Shown piece after piece: positions 1 through 10,003 of a stretch of DNA of 64,000 nt. Source of the stretch: Bacteroidota bacterium (GTDB lineage: Bacteria; Bacteroidota; Ignavibacteria; UBA10030; UBA8401); contig SXSI01000019.1 in assembly GCA_005792285.1 (NCBI GenBank), positions 1-64,000 on the forward strand. Reading direction: 5' to 3'. The notes under the pieces are model-generated. The model saw only the letters and a list, made by a program, of their open reading frames with translations, was not told the DNA's origin and did not search any database. Within the stretch, counting starts at the first letter, position 1. Every line of letters starts with the position of its first letter. Both the position numbers and the translations under genes were made by a program.

Positions 1-110
1 GAAGAAATCCGCCTCGGGGAAGTGCGAGTCGATGATCCCCACGCTGTCGCTGGGGTCAAGCGCCGCCACCAAGTCGCCGCCGACTTCCTTGATCGCCTTG
101 AGGTGCCGTC
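1..110 (-). CDS. Fragment of Gfo/Idh/MocA-family oxidoreductase (WlbA/WbpB-like UDP-sugar 3-dehydrogenase), partial, probably chimeric sequence
   Basis: Reverse-strand translation of 1-108 gives RHLKAIKEVGGDLVAALDPSDSVGIIDSHFPEADFF, which resembles the WlbA/WbpB N-terminal region. Much more GC-rich than the rest of the window; similarity ends near nt 108-110. Confidence 0.6.
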
Positions 111-112
111 TA

Positions 113-166
113 GTAAAAGGAGTTTATGGAGTTTACACAGACTTTTTAAATCCGGAAATAAATTGA
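113..166 (+). CDS. C-terminal end of an unidentified protein (5' truncated)
   Basis: Open frame VKGVYGVYTDFLNPEIN* ending at TGA 164-166, followed by a hairpin plus T-tract terminator at 231-257. Confidence 0.35.
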   Translation, partial: VKGVYGVYTDFLNPEIN

Positions 167-230
167 TAGACAATGAATTATTTTAATATTTAATTTCAAC
201 CTTTCTCACTTTTATCTGTCTATATTACAG

Positions 231-257
231 TCCTCGGATAAGCCGGGGATTTTTTTT
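231..257 (+). terminator. Rho-independent terminator
   Basis: tcctcgg-ataag-ccgggga stem (one G-T wobble) followed by a run of 8 T. Confidence 0.65.
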
Positions 258-280
258 AACTATTTTAGGATTAACACCAA

Positions 281-3136
281 ATGAAAATAACCAGATATAT
301 CTATATAATCATTGTCTTTATTAACAATTTATCACCAGCTTTTAGTCAATTAAGTAATGTTAAAGGAAAACTTCTTGACAGCAAATCTGACGCTCCAATA
401 ATAAACTCAACCGTAAAATTTGTTAACGAATCTGATACGACACAAATTTATTATTCAGTAAGTCAGTTAGATGGAACATTTGCAATCTCAAATATCAAAA
501 TTGCAAATTATAAAATTGAAGCGACTTCTATCGGATATGAAAAAAAGATAATCAAAAAATATATTGATAAAGCAAATTTTGATCTTGGAATTATTAAAAT
601 GGCCGAGAAACCAATTGCAGTTGACGAAATGGTTGTTGAAGGACGCACTGCTGTTGCAGTTCAAAAAGGGGACACAACTGAATTTAAAGCAAGTTTTTTT
701 AAAACAAATAAAGATGCGACTGCAGAAGATCTAATCACAAAAATGCCCGGCTTACAAGTTGAATCCGGAACAGTAAAATCTGGTGGCGAGCAAGTACAAC
801 GCGTGTTAGTAAATGGCAAACAATTTTTTGGAAACGATCCAATGGTTGCACTCCGAAATCTTCCTTCCGATGTAATTGATAAAATTCAGGTATTTGATAA
901 ACAAAGTGATCAATCCGCATTAACAGGTTTTGATGATGGACAGAATGTTAAAACTATGAATATTGTTATGAGGCCCGATAGAAGAAATATGCAATTCGGA
1001 AAAATGTCGGGTGCTTACGGTGAATTCGATTTGTACAATATTAGTGGTTCTGCAAATAAGTTTGCGGAAAGTTTACAAATGTCCGTGATTGGAATGTCAA
1101 ACAATATCAATCAACAAAATTTTGCAATGCAGGATATTCTCGGAGTTATGGGAAGTGGTGGTGGAGGTTCAAGCGGAAGTTTTACGATGCGTGGTGGTGG
1201 AGGTGGTGGTGGTGGAAATATCAGAATTGGAATGGGTAGACAATTTGGTGGAGGTGGTGGAATGATGTACGGAGGTGGAGGTTCAAACCCTGGGAGTTAT
1301 ATTGTTGGCCAACAAGAAGGATTAAATACAACTCATTCACTTGGTTTAAATTTTTCTGACAAATGGCAAAATGGAATGGAAGTTCAAAGTAGTTATTTTC
1401 TGAATCTTGCAAAAAATAATAATCCGCAGAATTTAAATAGAGAATATTTTTTAACTTCTGACTCAAGTATTTTTTATAATGAAAAACGTGAAGCAGAAAG
1501 CGACAATTCAAATCACCGGTTGAATGTAAGATTTACTTATTCAATCGATTCGATGAATACATTGATAATTTCTCCAACAATAAATCTTCAAAATAACAGT
1601 TCAACAAATAATTCTAATGCCAGAAATAGAACCGAAGAAAATATAAATATTAATGGACTTCTTTCTGAAGAAAACTCATCTACGGATGGTCATACTTTTT
1701 CTAATAATCTAATTTATCGACATCGATTTGAAAAACAGGGAAGGTCAATTTCGCTCGATTTCGGAACGAATTTAAATTACCGAAAAAGAAATTCTACTAA
1801 TTCTTCATTAACAACAAATTCATTTCAACCCTCTTTAAACGATACAATTAACCAAGATGGTTTCTCGTTGACTGATAGTTATACATTAAATTCCAGAATT
1901 CAATACACGGAACCACTTTCAGATATTTCAATGTTGCAGTTTAATTATTATCCTGCGATTACAAGAAATTTACAGGAAAATGAAAAGAATAGTTATAATA
2001 AAGTTTCAAAAGAATATAATTTAATTGATTCAAGTTTATCTGGAAAGTTTGATAACAATATTTTTACACAAAGAGCAGGTGTTGGATACAGATTAAATTT
2101 TCAAAAAATAAATTTTACTTCGGAACTTTCATTTCAATCGGTAGAATATAACAATAAGCAAAGCTTCCCTTACATTTTAACTATAAATAAATCATACAAA
2201 AATTTATTGCCAAGTTTAATTTTTAATTGGGATGCTGAACAGAATTCCAGAGTAAATATTTTTTATCGAACTTCTACAAATTCTCCCGGCGCAACTCAAT
2301 TACTTGAAATTGTAGATAATACGAATCCTTTACAATTAACTACTGGAAATCCAAATCTTCAGCAAGCATATAGCCATAACTTTTTTGCGCGCTTATCAAA
2401 AACAAATTTTATGACTGCCAATACTTATTTTGTTGTTCTCTCTGCCAGTTTTACAGAAAATTATATTGGTAATTCAATTTACGTTGCAGATCGAGATTCA
2501 TTTAAAGTTGGAAATTTACTTATGAATCGCGGTACACAACTTAGTAAGCCAGTTAATTTGGATGGGTTTTGGAATGTACGTGGATTTTTTACTTTCGGAT
2601 TTCCAGTTACTACAATAAAAAGCACAATCAATATTAATACAGGATTATCATATTCAAATACCCCAACTATGATAAATTCCGCAAAAAATTCTTCAAATAA
2701 TATTTCTCTTAATCAGGGAATTGTATTAGCTAGTAATATTAGTGAAAATTTTGACTTCACAATAAGTTATACCGGTAATTTTAGTGTTGCAAGAAATACA
2801 ATTCAACAAAATGTTAAAAATAATTCTTTCAATCATCTTGCTGCTTTCAGATTAAATTGGATTTTCTGGGAAGGAATGGTTTTACGTGGAGATATTGCAA
2901 ATACAATAAACACTGGGTTGTCTGCTGGATATAATAAATCATACACAGTTTTAAATTTATCACTCGGAAAGAAATTATTAGAAGGTGATAAAGGGGAATT
3001 CAGATTGTCGGTAAATAATATTTTAAATGAAAATGATAGTATCACCCGAAATGTGACTGATACTTATATTGAGGATTCTCAAACTCAAATGCTGGGGAGA
3101 TATTCAATGTTAGTTTTTTCTTATACGATAAGATAG
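281..3136 (+). CDS. TonB-dependent receptor-like outer membrane beta-barrel protein with N-terminal carboxypeptidase-regulatory-like domain
   Basis: 951 aa; signal peptide; CarboxypepD_reg-like start (VKGKLLDSKSDAPI...); plug-like region (DLITKMPGLQVESGTV...VLVNGKQFFGNDP); long beta-rich C-terminus; Gly-rich insert. Confidence 0.85.
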   Translation: MKITRYIYIIIVFINNLSPAFSQLSNVKGKLLDSKSDAPIINSTVKFVNESDTTQIYYSVSQLDGTFAISNIKIANYKIEATSIGYEKKIIKKYIDKANFDLGIIKMAEKPIAVDEMVVEGRTAVAVQKGDTTEFKASFFKTNKDATAEDLITKMPGLQVESGTVKSGGEQVQRVLVNGKQFFGNDPMVALRNLPSDVIDKIQVFDKQSDQSALTGFDDGQNVKTMNIVMRPDRRNMQFGKMSGAYGEFDLYNISGSANKFAESLQMSVIGMSNNINQQNFAMQDILGVMGSGGGGSSGSFTMRGGGGGGGGNIRIGMGRQFGGGGGMMYGGGGSNPGSYIVGQQEGLNTTHSLGLNFSDKWQNGMEVQSSYFLNLAKNNNPQNLNREYFLTSDSSIFYNEKREAESDNSNHRLNVRFTYSIDSMNTLIISPTINLQNNSSTNNSNARNRTEENININGLLSEENSSTDGHTFSNNLIYRHRFEKQGRSISLDFGTNLNYRKRNSTNSSLTTNSFQPSLNDTINQDGFSLTDSYTLNSRIQYTEPLSDISMLQFNYYPAITRNLQENEKNSYNKVSKEYNLIDSSLSGKFDNNIFTQRAGVGYRLNFQKINFTSELSFQSVEYNNKQSFPYILTINKSYKNLLPSLIFNWDAEQNSRVNIFYRTSTNSPGATQLLEIVDNTNPLQLTTGNPNLQQAYSHNFFARLSKTNFMTANTYFVVLSASFTENYIGNSIYVADRDSFKVGNLLMNRGTQLSKPVNLDGFWNVRGFFTFGFPVTTIKSTININTGLSYSNTPTMINSAKNSSNNISLNQGIVLASNISENFDFTISYTGNFSVARNTIQQNVKNNSFNHLAAFRLNWIFWEGMVLRGDIANTINTGLSAGYNKSYTVLNLSLGKKLLEGDKGEFRLSVNNILNENDSITRNVTDTYIEDSQTQMLGRYSMLVFSYTIR

Positions 3137-3143
3137 TAGATAC

Positions 3144-3230
3144 TGTCATCGCAAACTTAGTGAAGCAATCCCAAGGAACAACGAAATACGAGATTACTTC
3201 GTCGTAAAAGATCCACTCCTCGTAATGACA
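3144..3230. repeat. Degenerate palindromic intergenic repeat (TCATTGCGAGG...AGCAATC type)
   Basis: TGTCATCGCAAACTTAGTGAAGCAATC on the left and GATTACTTCGTCG...CTCCTCGTAATGACA on the right form an imperfect inverted repeat. Confidence 0.5.
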
Positions 3231-3255
3231 AATAACTTTTCGTATTTTAAGATCG

Positions 3256-3328
3256 GGGGCTGTAGCTCAGTTGGGAGAGCGATACGTTCGCAACGTATAG
3301 GCCGTCGGTTCGATTCCGATCAGCTCCA
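3256..3328 (+). tRNA. tRNA-Ala(CGC)
   Basis: Cloverleaf GGGGCTG...CAGCTCC-A with G3:T70 pair, D-arm GCTC/GAGC, anticodon loop TTCGCAA (anticodon CGC, 3289-3291), T-loop TTCGATT. CCA not encoded. Confidence 0.93.
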
Positions 3329-3337
3329 CAAAAAATT

Positions 3338-5170
3338 ATGTGCGGAATTATAGGTTATATAGGTTTTAAACAATCTCTTCCAATTCTCATGGAAGGACTT
3401 CGCCGTCTTGAATATCGTGGTTACGATTCAACCGGAGTTGCGCTTATCGAGAATGGAAAAATTGTAGTTTCAAAAAAAGCAGGGAAAGTTTCTGAGCTGC
3501 AATCTGAATTAAAAAATTATTCTTCACCTTCAACTATTGGAATTGGTCACACTCGATGGGCAACACACGGCGCTCCGACAGATGCAAACGCTCATCCTCA
3601 CAAAGATCAAAATGGAACAATCGCTCTGATTCATAATGGGATTATCGAAAATTATCAGACAATCAAAAAAAAGTTATTGGCTGAAGGACATACGTTTCAA
3701 TCTGAAACTGATACAGAAATACTTTCACATTTTATCGGTTCGCTTTATGAAAAAACAAACGACCTATTTACTGCAACTCGTTTAGCTTTAACGGAAGTTG
3801 AAGGCGCATATGCAATTTTAATAATATCATCAAAAGAAAAAGATAAAATTATTGCAGCACGAAAAGGAAGTCCACTTGTGATTGGTGTTGGAGAAAATGA
3901 AATGTTTATTGCATCCGATGCAACTGCATTAATTTCTCACACAAAAAAAGTTGTTTATCTGGAAGATGGAGAAATTGTTCAAATTTCAAATAATTCATTC
4001 ATAACAAAAACAATTACCGATGAAGAAATTGAAAAACAAGTTCATGAGTTGGATTTAAGTTTCGAACAAATTGAAAAGAGCGGTTACGATCACTTCATGT
4101 TGAAAGAAATTTATGAACAACCTGATTCGTTGACTAATTCATTAAGAGGAAGAGTTTTACTTGAAGAAGGTGATGCAAAACTTGGCGGACTTGAACAGGT
4201 TTCGGATTTATTAAAAAATACAAATCGAATTATTATTACTTCATGCGGAACTTCGTGGCATTCTTCATTAGTTGGTGAATATATAATAGAGCAACTCGCT
4301 GGAATTCCTGTCGAAGTTGAATATGCTTCAGAATTTCGTTATCGCGATCCTGTAATTAATAAAAATGATGTAATTCTCGCAGTCAGTCAAAGTGGAGAAA
4401 CGGCTGATACTATTGCTGCAATTCGTGAAGCGAAGAGAAAAGGAGCAACTGCACTCGGGATTGTTAATGCTGTCGGAAGTTCAATCGCTCGGGAAACTGC
4501 AGCCGGAGTTTATATTCATGCCGGTCCGGAAATTGGAGTTGCATCAACAAAAGCATTCACATCGCAGGTTGCAGTTTTTGGTCTAATCGGATTATTACTT
4601 GGTCGTCAGCGCGGACTTCAAATTGATAAAGGTAGAATTATCGCATCCGAACTTCTTTCATTACCGGATAAAATTAAAAAAGCATTGCAATCCGCTGATG
4701 AAGTAAAACAAATTGTAAATGAATTTAAAGACTCATCACATTTTTTATTTTTGGGAAGAGGAACAAATTTTCCAACTGCGCTTGAGGGTGCATTGAAGTT
4801 GAAAGAAATTTCATACATACATGCTGAAGGTTATCCTGCGGCAGAAATGAAACATGGCCCAATTGCATTGATAGATAATAAAATGCCAGTTGTATTTATC
4901 GCACCAAAAGATATGCTTTATGAAAAAGTTATGAGCAACATTCAGGAAGTGCGAGCTCGTGGCGGAAGAATTATTGCAATTGCAAATGAAGATGATCATG
5001 AAATTGATGAATTCGCAGAATTTGTAATCAGAGTACCTCGTACGCTTAGTTATTTCGGACCGATAATAAATATTATTCCATTACAACTTCTTGCTTATTA
5101 TATGGCTCTTGCTCGAAATTGTAATGTTGACCAACCAAGAAATTTAGCCAAAAGTGTAACTGTAGAATAA
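3338..5170 (+). CDS. glmS: Glutamine--fructose-6-phosphate aminotransferase (isomerizing)
   Basis: 610 aa; MCGIIGYIG N-terminus, HTRWATHG, SIS domains (TSCGTSWHSS), C-terminal NLAKSVTVE. Confidence 0.97.
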   Translation: MCGIIGYIGFKQSLPILMEGLRRLEYRGYDSTGVALIENGKIVVSKKAGKVSELQSELKNYSSPSTIGIGHTRWATHGAPTDANAHPHKDQNGTIALIHNGIIENYQTIKKKLLAEGHTFQSETDTEILSHFIGSLYEKTNDLFTATRLALTEVEGAYAILIISSKEKDKIIAARKGSPLVIGVGENEMFIASDATALISHTKKVVYLEDGEIVQISNNSFITKTITDEEIEKQVHELDLSFEQIEKSGYDHFMLKEIYEQPDSLTNSLRGRVLLEEGDAKLGGLEQVSDLLKNTNRIIITSCGTSWHSSLVGEYIIEQLAGIPVEVEYASEFRYRDPVINKNDVILAVSQSGETADTIAAIREAKRKGATALGIVNAVGSSIARETAAGVYIHAGPEIGVASTKAFTSQVAVFGLIGLLLGRQRGLQIDKGRIIASELLSLPDKIKKALQSADEVKQIVNEFKDSSHFLFLGRGTNFPTALEGALKLKEISYIHAEGYPAAEMKHGPIALIDNKMPVVFIAPKDMLYEKVMSNIQEVRARGGRIIAIANEDDHEIDEFAEFVIRVPRTLSYFGPIINIIPLQLLAYYMALARNCNVDQPRNLAKSVTVE

Positions 5171-5175
5171 TCAAT

Positions 5176-6396
5176 ATGACAATAATACTTTATGAAAATG
5201 AGAAAGTTAATTCACTTTTTCCAATTACTTTAACAAGAGATGCTTCAGAAATATTTTGCGGAGGAATAACTTTATTTGAGCTTGTTCAAAAAAGCTTTCC
5301 AAAAAATAAAGTAATTAAACTTTCCAGAAATTATTTACAATCAGAAAAGTTTCACTTGTCAACTTCTGAAAATGAGATTTTATTTTTAAATGCTTCATTG
5401 ATTCCACATTTTGAATCGATTAATCTTTTTCAAAAAGAATTAAAAAGAAAAACCTCTCATTTATTTACAAATGAAAATAAGCTAATTGGTGGTTATCTAA
5501 ATTTAAAGGAGTTAAAAATTTCGCATAGTCAAATGCAAATATTAACTTCAATTATAGTTGAGAAATATTTACAAAGTTTTAATCTTTCCTCAAAACAAGT
5601 TGGCTGGAAAACATTCGAGCATATTTGGCAACTCGTAACTTTTAATAAAGAAATTCTTGGAGATAATCTTCAATATTTAACAAAGGGACTACAGAAAAAA
5701 AGTAAAGATTTTTATGTTGCTAAGAATGTAAAACTCCCAAAGCAGTTTGAGATTGATACAACAAATGGGAAAATATTAATTTCAAAAGGAACAATTCTAA
5801 AACCTTTTGTTTTTCTTGAAGGTCCGGTTTTTATAGGTGAGAATTGTATGATAAAAGAATTTGCTTCAATTAAAGATTCAACTGCAATTGGACAAGTTTG
5901 CAAAATTGGTGGAGAAATTGAAGCATCTGTAATTCATTCATATTCGAACAAACAACATCACGGATTTTTAGGGAATTCATACATTGGATCGTGGATAAAT
6001 TTAGGGGCAGGAACAACGAATTCGGATTTGAAAAATACTTATTCCAAAATTAAAATTAGAGGTGAAGAAACCGGCGAACAATTTCTTGGTTGTTTTATTG
6101 GCGACTATACAAAATCGGCAATCAACACTTCAATTTATACTGGTAAAATAATTGGCGTCAGTTCTTATTTGTACGGAACTTTAACAAAAGATCTTCCTTC
6201 ATTTACAAATTATGCTTCTGCAAATAATATGAAAGAAGTTCCAATTGAAGTAGCATTGAAAGTTCAAAAAGTAATGTTCGCGAGAAGGAAGAAAATTCAA
6301 ACAAAAGAAGATGAATTAACTCTGCGAGAAATATTTTCGAATACGAAACAGGATAGGAAAACTTCAAATATAATTTCGGGGAGATTTTCGATTTAA
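5176..6396 (+). CDS. GlmU-like sugar nucleotidyltransferase/acetyltransferase family protein with left-handed beta-helix
   Basis: 406 aa; hexapeptide-like repeats (VFIGENCMIKEFASIKDSTAIG...NLGAGTTNSDLKNTYSKIKI) and a GlmU-like N-terminal domain without the usual GxGTR signature; adjacent to glmS. Confidence 0.8.
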   Translation: MTIILYENEKVNSLFPITLTRDASEIFCGGITLFELVQKSFPKNKVIKLSRNYLQSEKFHLSTSENEILFLNASLIPHFESINLFQKELKRKTSHLFTNENKLIGGYLNLKELKISHSQMQILTSIIVEKYLQSFNLSSKQVGWKTFEHIWQLVTFNKEILGDNLQYLTKGLQKKSKDFYVAKNVKLPKQFEIDTTNGKILISKGTILKPFVFLEGPVFIGENCMIKEFASIKDSTAIGQVCKIGGEIEASVIHSYSNKQHHGFLGNSYIGSWINLGAGTTNSDLKNTYSKIKIRGEETGEQFLGCFIGDYTKSAINTSIYTGKIIGVSSYLYGTLTKDLPSFTNYASANNMKEVPIEVALKVQKVMFARRKKIQTKEDELTLREIFSNTKQDRKTSNIISGRFSI

Positions 6397-6439
6397 AAAT
6401 ATTCTTGAGTAAGGGGAAAGTTAGTTGTATTTTACAATT

Positions 6440-6534
6440 GGTCAAGCACTGTACAACCCAAAATTAGCCAATCCCGCCAGGTTCGGAAGAAAGCAACGGC
6501 CGTTAGTGGATGGTGTGATGCAGCACGCTTGACC
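6440..6534 (+). ncRNA. ffs: Bacterial small signal recognition particle RNA (4.5S-like)
   Basis: Terminal complement GGTCAAGC...GCTTGACC and the SRP helix 8 motif CCAGGTTCGGAAGAAAGCAACGG. Confidence 0.9.
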
Positions 6535-6663
6535 ATTTTATTATATCGGGTAACTTCTTGTAAACCTTTTATATTTTAGGTATTTTGAATGAAAATTACC
6601 AGAATTTGTTAAGTTTAAGCTTTCAATTTTCAAATTCAAATTATAGAAAAGCGTTTATTTACA

Positions 6664-8247
6664 ATGAAAAAAGAAATTATTATTAATACAACGGAAAATG
6701 GTAGCAGAATTGCCATTACCGAAGAGGGAAAGTTAGCTGAGTTATTTGTCGATTCCCCCGACACCGAGCGACACGTTGGCGATATTTATTTAGGTAGAAT
6801 TGCTAAAGTTATGCCGGGAATTAAAGCCGCATTTATTGATGTTGGAATGAAAAATGACGCATTCTTGCATTTTTCGGATATTGCAGATACTCAAGAATCT
6901 TTCGACAGTTTGATTGGCGATGATGTTGATGCCGATGAAGATGATGAAGAAAATGAAACAGAAAAAGTTATTTCCACAAAACCGCAAGCCCCTAAAAGTA
7001 AACATCGTAGAGAAGAAAAAAGGATTCATCTTGTAACTGGAAAAGAAATAATTGTTCAGATTACAAAAGAACCGGTTGGAAAAAAAGGAGTTCGTGTAAC
7101 TTCAGAAGTCTCTTTGCCGGGAAGATTTTTAGTTTTACTTCCATTTTCAAAATTAGTTGGTGTCTCAAAAAGAATTTCAAGTTTTAAAGAAAAAAAACGT
7201 TTAAGAAAACTTGTCCGAAGTATTCTTCCTGCGGGATATGGTGTAATTATCAGAACTAACGCAGAAGGTGAAGATGAAAAATTATTATTGAATGACCTTC
7301 AAAGTTTAATTGAAACTTGGAAAGAAGTTGAAATAAATATTAAAGATGAAAAACCACCAGCATTAATTTACAAAGATGTGAAAGCAACTTCCGGAGTTAT
7401 GAGAGATGTTTTTAATGACGATATGGAGAGAGTTGTAGTTGACAGTAAAAAAATGTTTCGTGAAATAAAAACTTACGTTAAGCAAGTTGCTCCTGCAATG
7501 TTAGATAAAGTTGAGTTCCATAATAAAAAAGAACCAATCTTCGATGCATTTGGAGTAGAAAAAGAAATTTCACGTTCACTCACAAGAAAGATTTGGCTTA
7601 AAAGTGGCGGCTATATTATTATCGATCACGCGGAAGCAATGACTGTAGTAGATGTGAACAGCGGAAGATTTGCAGGCAAGCAGGCACAAGAACTAAATTC
7701 ACTAAAAACTAATTTGGAATCGGCAAGAGAAATATCAAGACAAATTCGTTTAAGAGATTTAGGTGGAATAATCGCAATTGATTTTATTGATATGCAAGAT
7801 GATAAAAATAAAAAGAAAGTTTTTGAAGAAGTAAAAAAAGAACTTTCTCGCGATAGAGCTAAGGCAACAATTTATCCGCTAACCGAACTTTGCATAATGC
7901 AAATTACAAGACAAAGAATTAGACAAAATGTTTTACAAAGTTTTTCTGAATCTTGCCCAATTTGCGGTGGAAGTGGAATGGTTCAATCGAAATCAACAAT
8001 ATTAAACACGATAGAAAGATGGTTAAAAAGATTCCGTTCTGAGACAAAAGAATTAAGACTAACACTAAAAATTCACCCTTCTTTTATTGAGTTTTTAAAG
8101 AGTGGAATAATTAGCCGATTGACGAAATTGCAATTACAATATCTGGTTTTTATTCAACTTGAAGAGGACAGAACTTTACTTCCGGGTGAATTTAAATTTA
8201 TTTCAAAAAAACAAAATCACGATATTACTCAACAATACAATTCTTAA
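6664..8247 (+). CDS. rng: Ribonuclease G (Rne/Rng family)
   Basis: 527 aa; S1-like domain start ([32 protein letters not shown]), [34 protein letters not shown]. Confidence 0.95.
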   Translation: MKKEIIINTTENGSRIAITEEGKLAELFVDSPDTERHVGDIYLGRIAKVMPGIKAAFIDVGMKNDAFLHFSDIADTQESFDSLIGDDVDADEDDEENETEKVISTKPQAPKSKHRREEKRIHLVTGKEIIVQITKEPVGKKGVRVTSEVSLPGRFLVLLPFSKLVGVSKRISSFKEKKRLRKLVRSILPAGYGVIIRTNAEGEDEKLLLNDLQSLIETWKEVEINIKDEKPPALIYKDVKATSGVMRDVFNDDMERVVVDSKKMFREIKTYVKQVAPAMLDKVEFHNKKEPIFDAFGVEKEISRSLTRKIWLKSGGYIIIDHAEAMTVVDVNSGRFAGKQAQELNSLKTNLESAREISRQIRLRDLGGIIAIDFIDMQDDKNKKKVFEEVKKELSRDRAKATIYPLTELCIMQITRQRIRQNVLQSFSESCPICGGSGMVQSKSTILNTIERWLKRFRSETKELRLTLKIHPSFIEFLKSGIISRLTKLQLQYLVFIQLEEDRTLLPGEFKFISKKQNHDITQQYNS

Positions 8248-8264
8248 ATTTAAAGGAGCATCCG

Positions 8265-8912
8265 ATGAAATTTTTTATTGATTCAGCAAATATTCAGGAA
8301 ATAAAAGAAGCTGCAGCAATGGGAATGTTGGATGGTGTAACAACAAATCCATCACTTGTTTCAAAAGAGGGAAAAGAATTTTTTCCATTACTAAAAGAAA
8401 TTTGTTCAATTGTAAATGGTCCGGTTAGTGCAGAAGTTATTTCCACAGATGTTGAAGGAATGTTAAAAGAGGGAAGAGAATTAGCAAAACTTCATGAAAA
8501 TATTGTTGTAAAAGTTCCAATCATAAAAGATGGATTGAAAGCGGTTAAAATATTTTCGGCAGAAGGAATTAAAACAAATGTAACACTTTGTTTTTCTGCA
8601 ACTCAAGCATTAATGGCTGCAAAAGCTGGCGCAAGTTATATCAGTCCATTCGTTGGACGATTGGATGATGTCGGACAAAATGGAATGGAGTTAATAAATC
8701 AAATTGTAACTATTTATAATAATTATGGATTTCAAACTGAAGTTTTAGTTGCATCAGTTAGAAATCCAATCCACATAATTGAAGCAGCAATGATGGGCGC
8801 TGATGTTTGCACAGTTCCATTTAAAGTTCTTGAACAACTTTTAAAACATCCACTTACAGATATTGGTTTAGAGAAATTTTTAAGTGATTGGAAAAAAGGC
8901 AATTCAAAGTGA
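8265..8912 (+). CDS. fsa: Fructose-6-phosphate aldolase / transaldolase (TalC/MipB type)
   Basis: 215 aa; [35 protein letters not shown]. Confidence 0.93.
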   Translation: MKFFIDSANIQEIKEAAAMGMLDGVTTNPSLVSKEGKEFFPLLKEICSIVNGPVSAEVISTDVEGMLKEGRELAKLHENIVVKVPIIKDGLKAVKIFSAEGIKTNVTLCFSATQALMAAKAGASYISPFVGRLDDVGQNGMELINQIVTIYNNYGFQTEVLVASVRNPIHIIEAAMMGADVCTVPFKVLEQLLKHPLTDIGLEKFLSDWKKGNSK

Positions 8913-10003
8913 AGAGAACTTCTCTTTATTCGATCCATCAAAAATTAAACGCTAAACTTGTTCCATTTGCAGGGTATGAAATGCCAATTCAATATGCAGG
9001 AATAATTGAAGAGCATCGTACAGTCCGCCAAAAAGTTGGAGTGTTTGATGTATCGCATATGGGAGAATTTTTTATTGAGGGTGAGCACGCAGAAGAATTT
9101 CTTCAGAAAGTAACAATTAATGATGTTTCAAAACTAGTTGATGGTAAAGTTCAATATTCTGCAATGTGTTATGAGTCCGGTGGAATTATTGATGATGTGC
9201 TTTTGTATAGATTTTCAAAAACAAAATATATGTTGGTTGTTAATGCATCCAATATTGAAAAAGATTTTAACTGGTTAATTTCAAACAATACTTTCGGTGC
9301 TCAACTTTCAAATAAGAGTGAAGAATATTCATTACTTGCAGTTCAGGGACCGAAGTCGCTGGAAGTTTTGCAAAAACTTACGAGTATAAATCTTAGCGAA
9401 CTTCAATACTATACTTTTGTTGAAGGATCGATAAATGGTACAAACGCAATTATTTCCCGAACTGGTTATACAGGCGAAATGGGATTTGAATTGTATTGCA
9501 ACAATAATGATGCGCCATTATTATGGAATAAAATTTTTGAAGTTGGAGCGGAATTTGAAATTGCACCAATTGGTTTGGGAGCACGCGATACACTCAGATT
9601 GGAAATGGGATATTGCTTGTACGGAAATGATATTGATGAAAATTGTAATCCATTGGAAGCAGGATTAGGTTGGATTACAAAATTAAAAAAGGAAAAATTT
9701 ATTGGAAAAGATGCGCTTCTTAATATTCAGCAACTTGGTTTAAAAAGAAAATTAGTTGGACTTGTTATGATAGAGAAAGCTGTCGCTCGACATGGATATT
9801 CCGTGATGAATGGTTCGATTGAAAATAAAATTGGAATTGTTACAAGTGGAAATTTTTCTCCAAAACTTGAAAAACCAATTGCACTTGCATATATCTCATC
9901 AAGTTTCTTATCAAAAGATAATTCTAATATTTCAATTGATGTTCGTGGGAAATTAATTAGTGCTGAAATTGTCTCACTCCCATTTTATAAAGGATCAAAT
10001 TAA
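8909..10003 (+). CDS. gcvT: Glycine cleavage system aminomethyltransferase (T protein)
   Basis: [48 protein letters not shown] start at 8909 overlapping the fsa stop (GTGA) is preferred to the ORF-track start at 8888. Confidence 0.93.
   Translation: MKRTSLYSIHQKLNAKLVPFAGYEMPIQYAGIIEEHRTVRQKVGVFDVSHMGEFFIEGEHAEEFLQKVTINDVSKLVDGKVQYSAMCYESGGIIDDVLLYRFSKTKYMLVVNASNIEKDFNWLISNNTFGAQLSNKSEEYSLLAVQGPKSLEVLQKLTSINLSELQYYTFVEGSINGTNAIISRTGYTGEMGFELYCNNNDAPLLWNKIFEVGAEFEIAPIGLGARDTLRLEMGYCLYGNDIDENCNPLEAGLGWITKLKKEKFIGKDALLNIQQLGLKRKLVGLVMIEKAVARHGYSVMNGSIENKIGIVTSGNFSPKLEKPIALAYISSSFLSKDNSNISIDVRGKLISAEIVSLPFYKGSN

Noticed and set aside
735-920. Short antisense ORFs inside large genes (e.g. 735-920, 1221-1511, 2833-3045, 4618-4818, 5712-5903, 18160-18693, 45644-45967, 48621-48914)
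   Set aside because: They lie wholly opposite well-supported CDSs, have biased or low-complexity composition and no recognisable motifs.
1141-1306. GGTGGTGGA repeats considered as CRISPR or non-coding tandem array
   Set aside because: In-frame Gly codons inside a long ORF, with no spacer structure.
9435-9668. 77-aa ORF in an alternate frame within gcvT
   Set aside because: The gcvT frame is intact with conserved motifs throughout; no sign of frameshift or overlapping gene.
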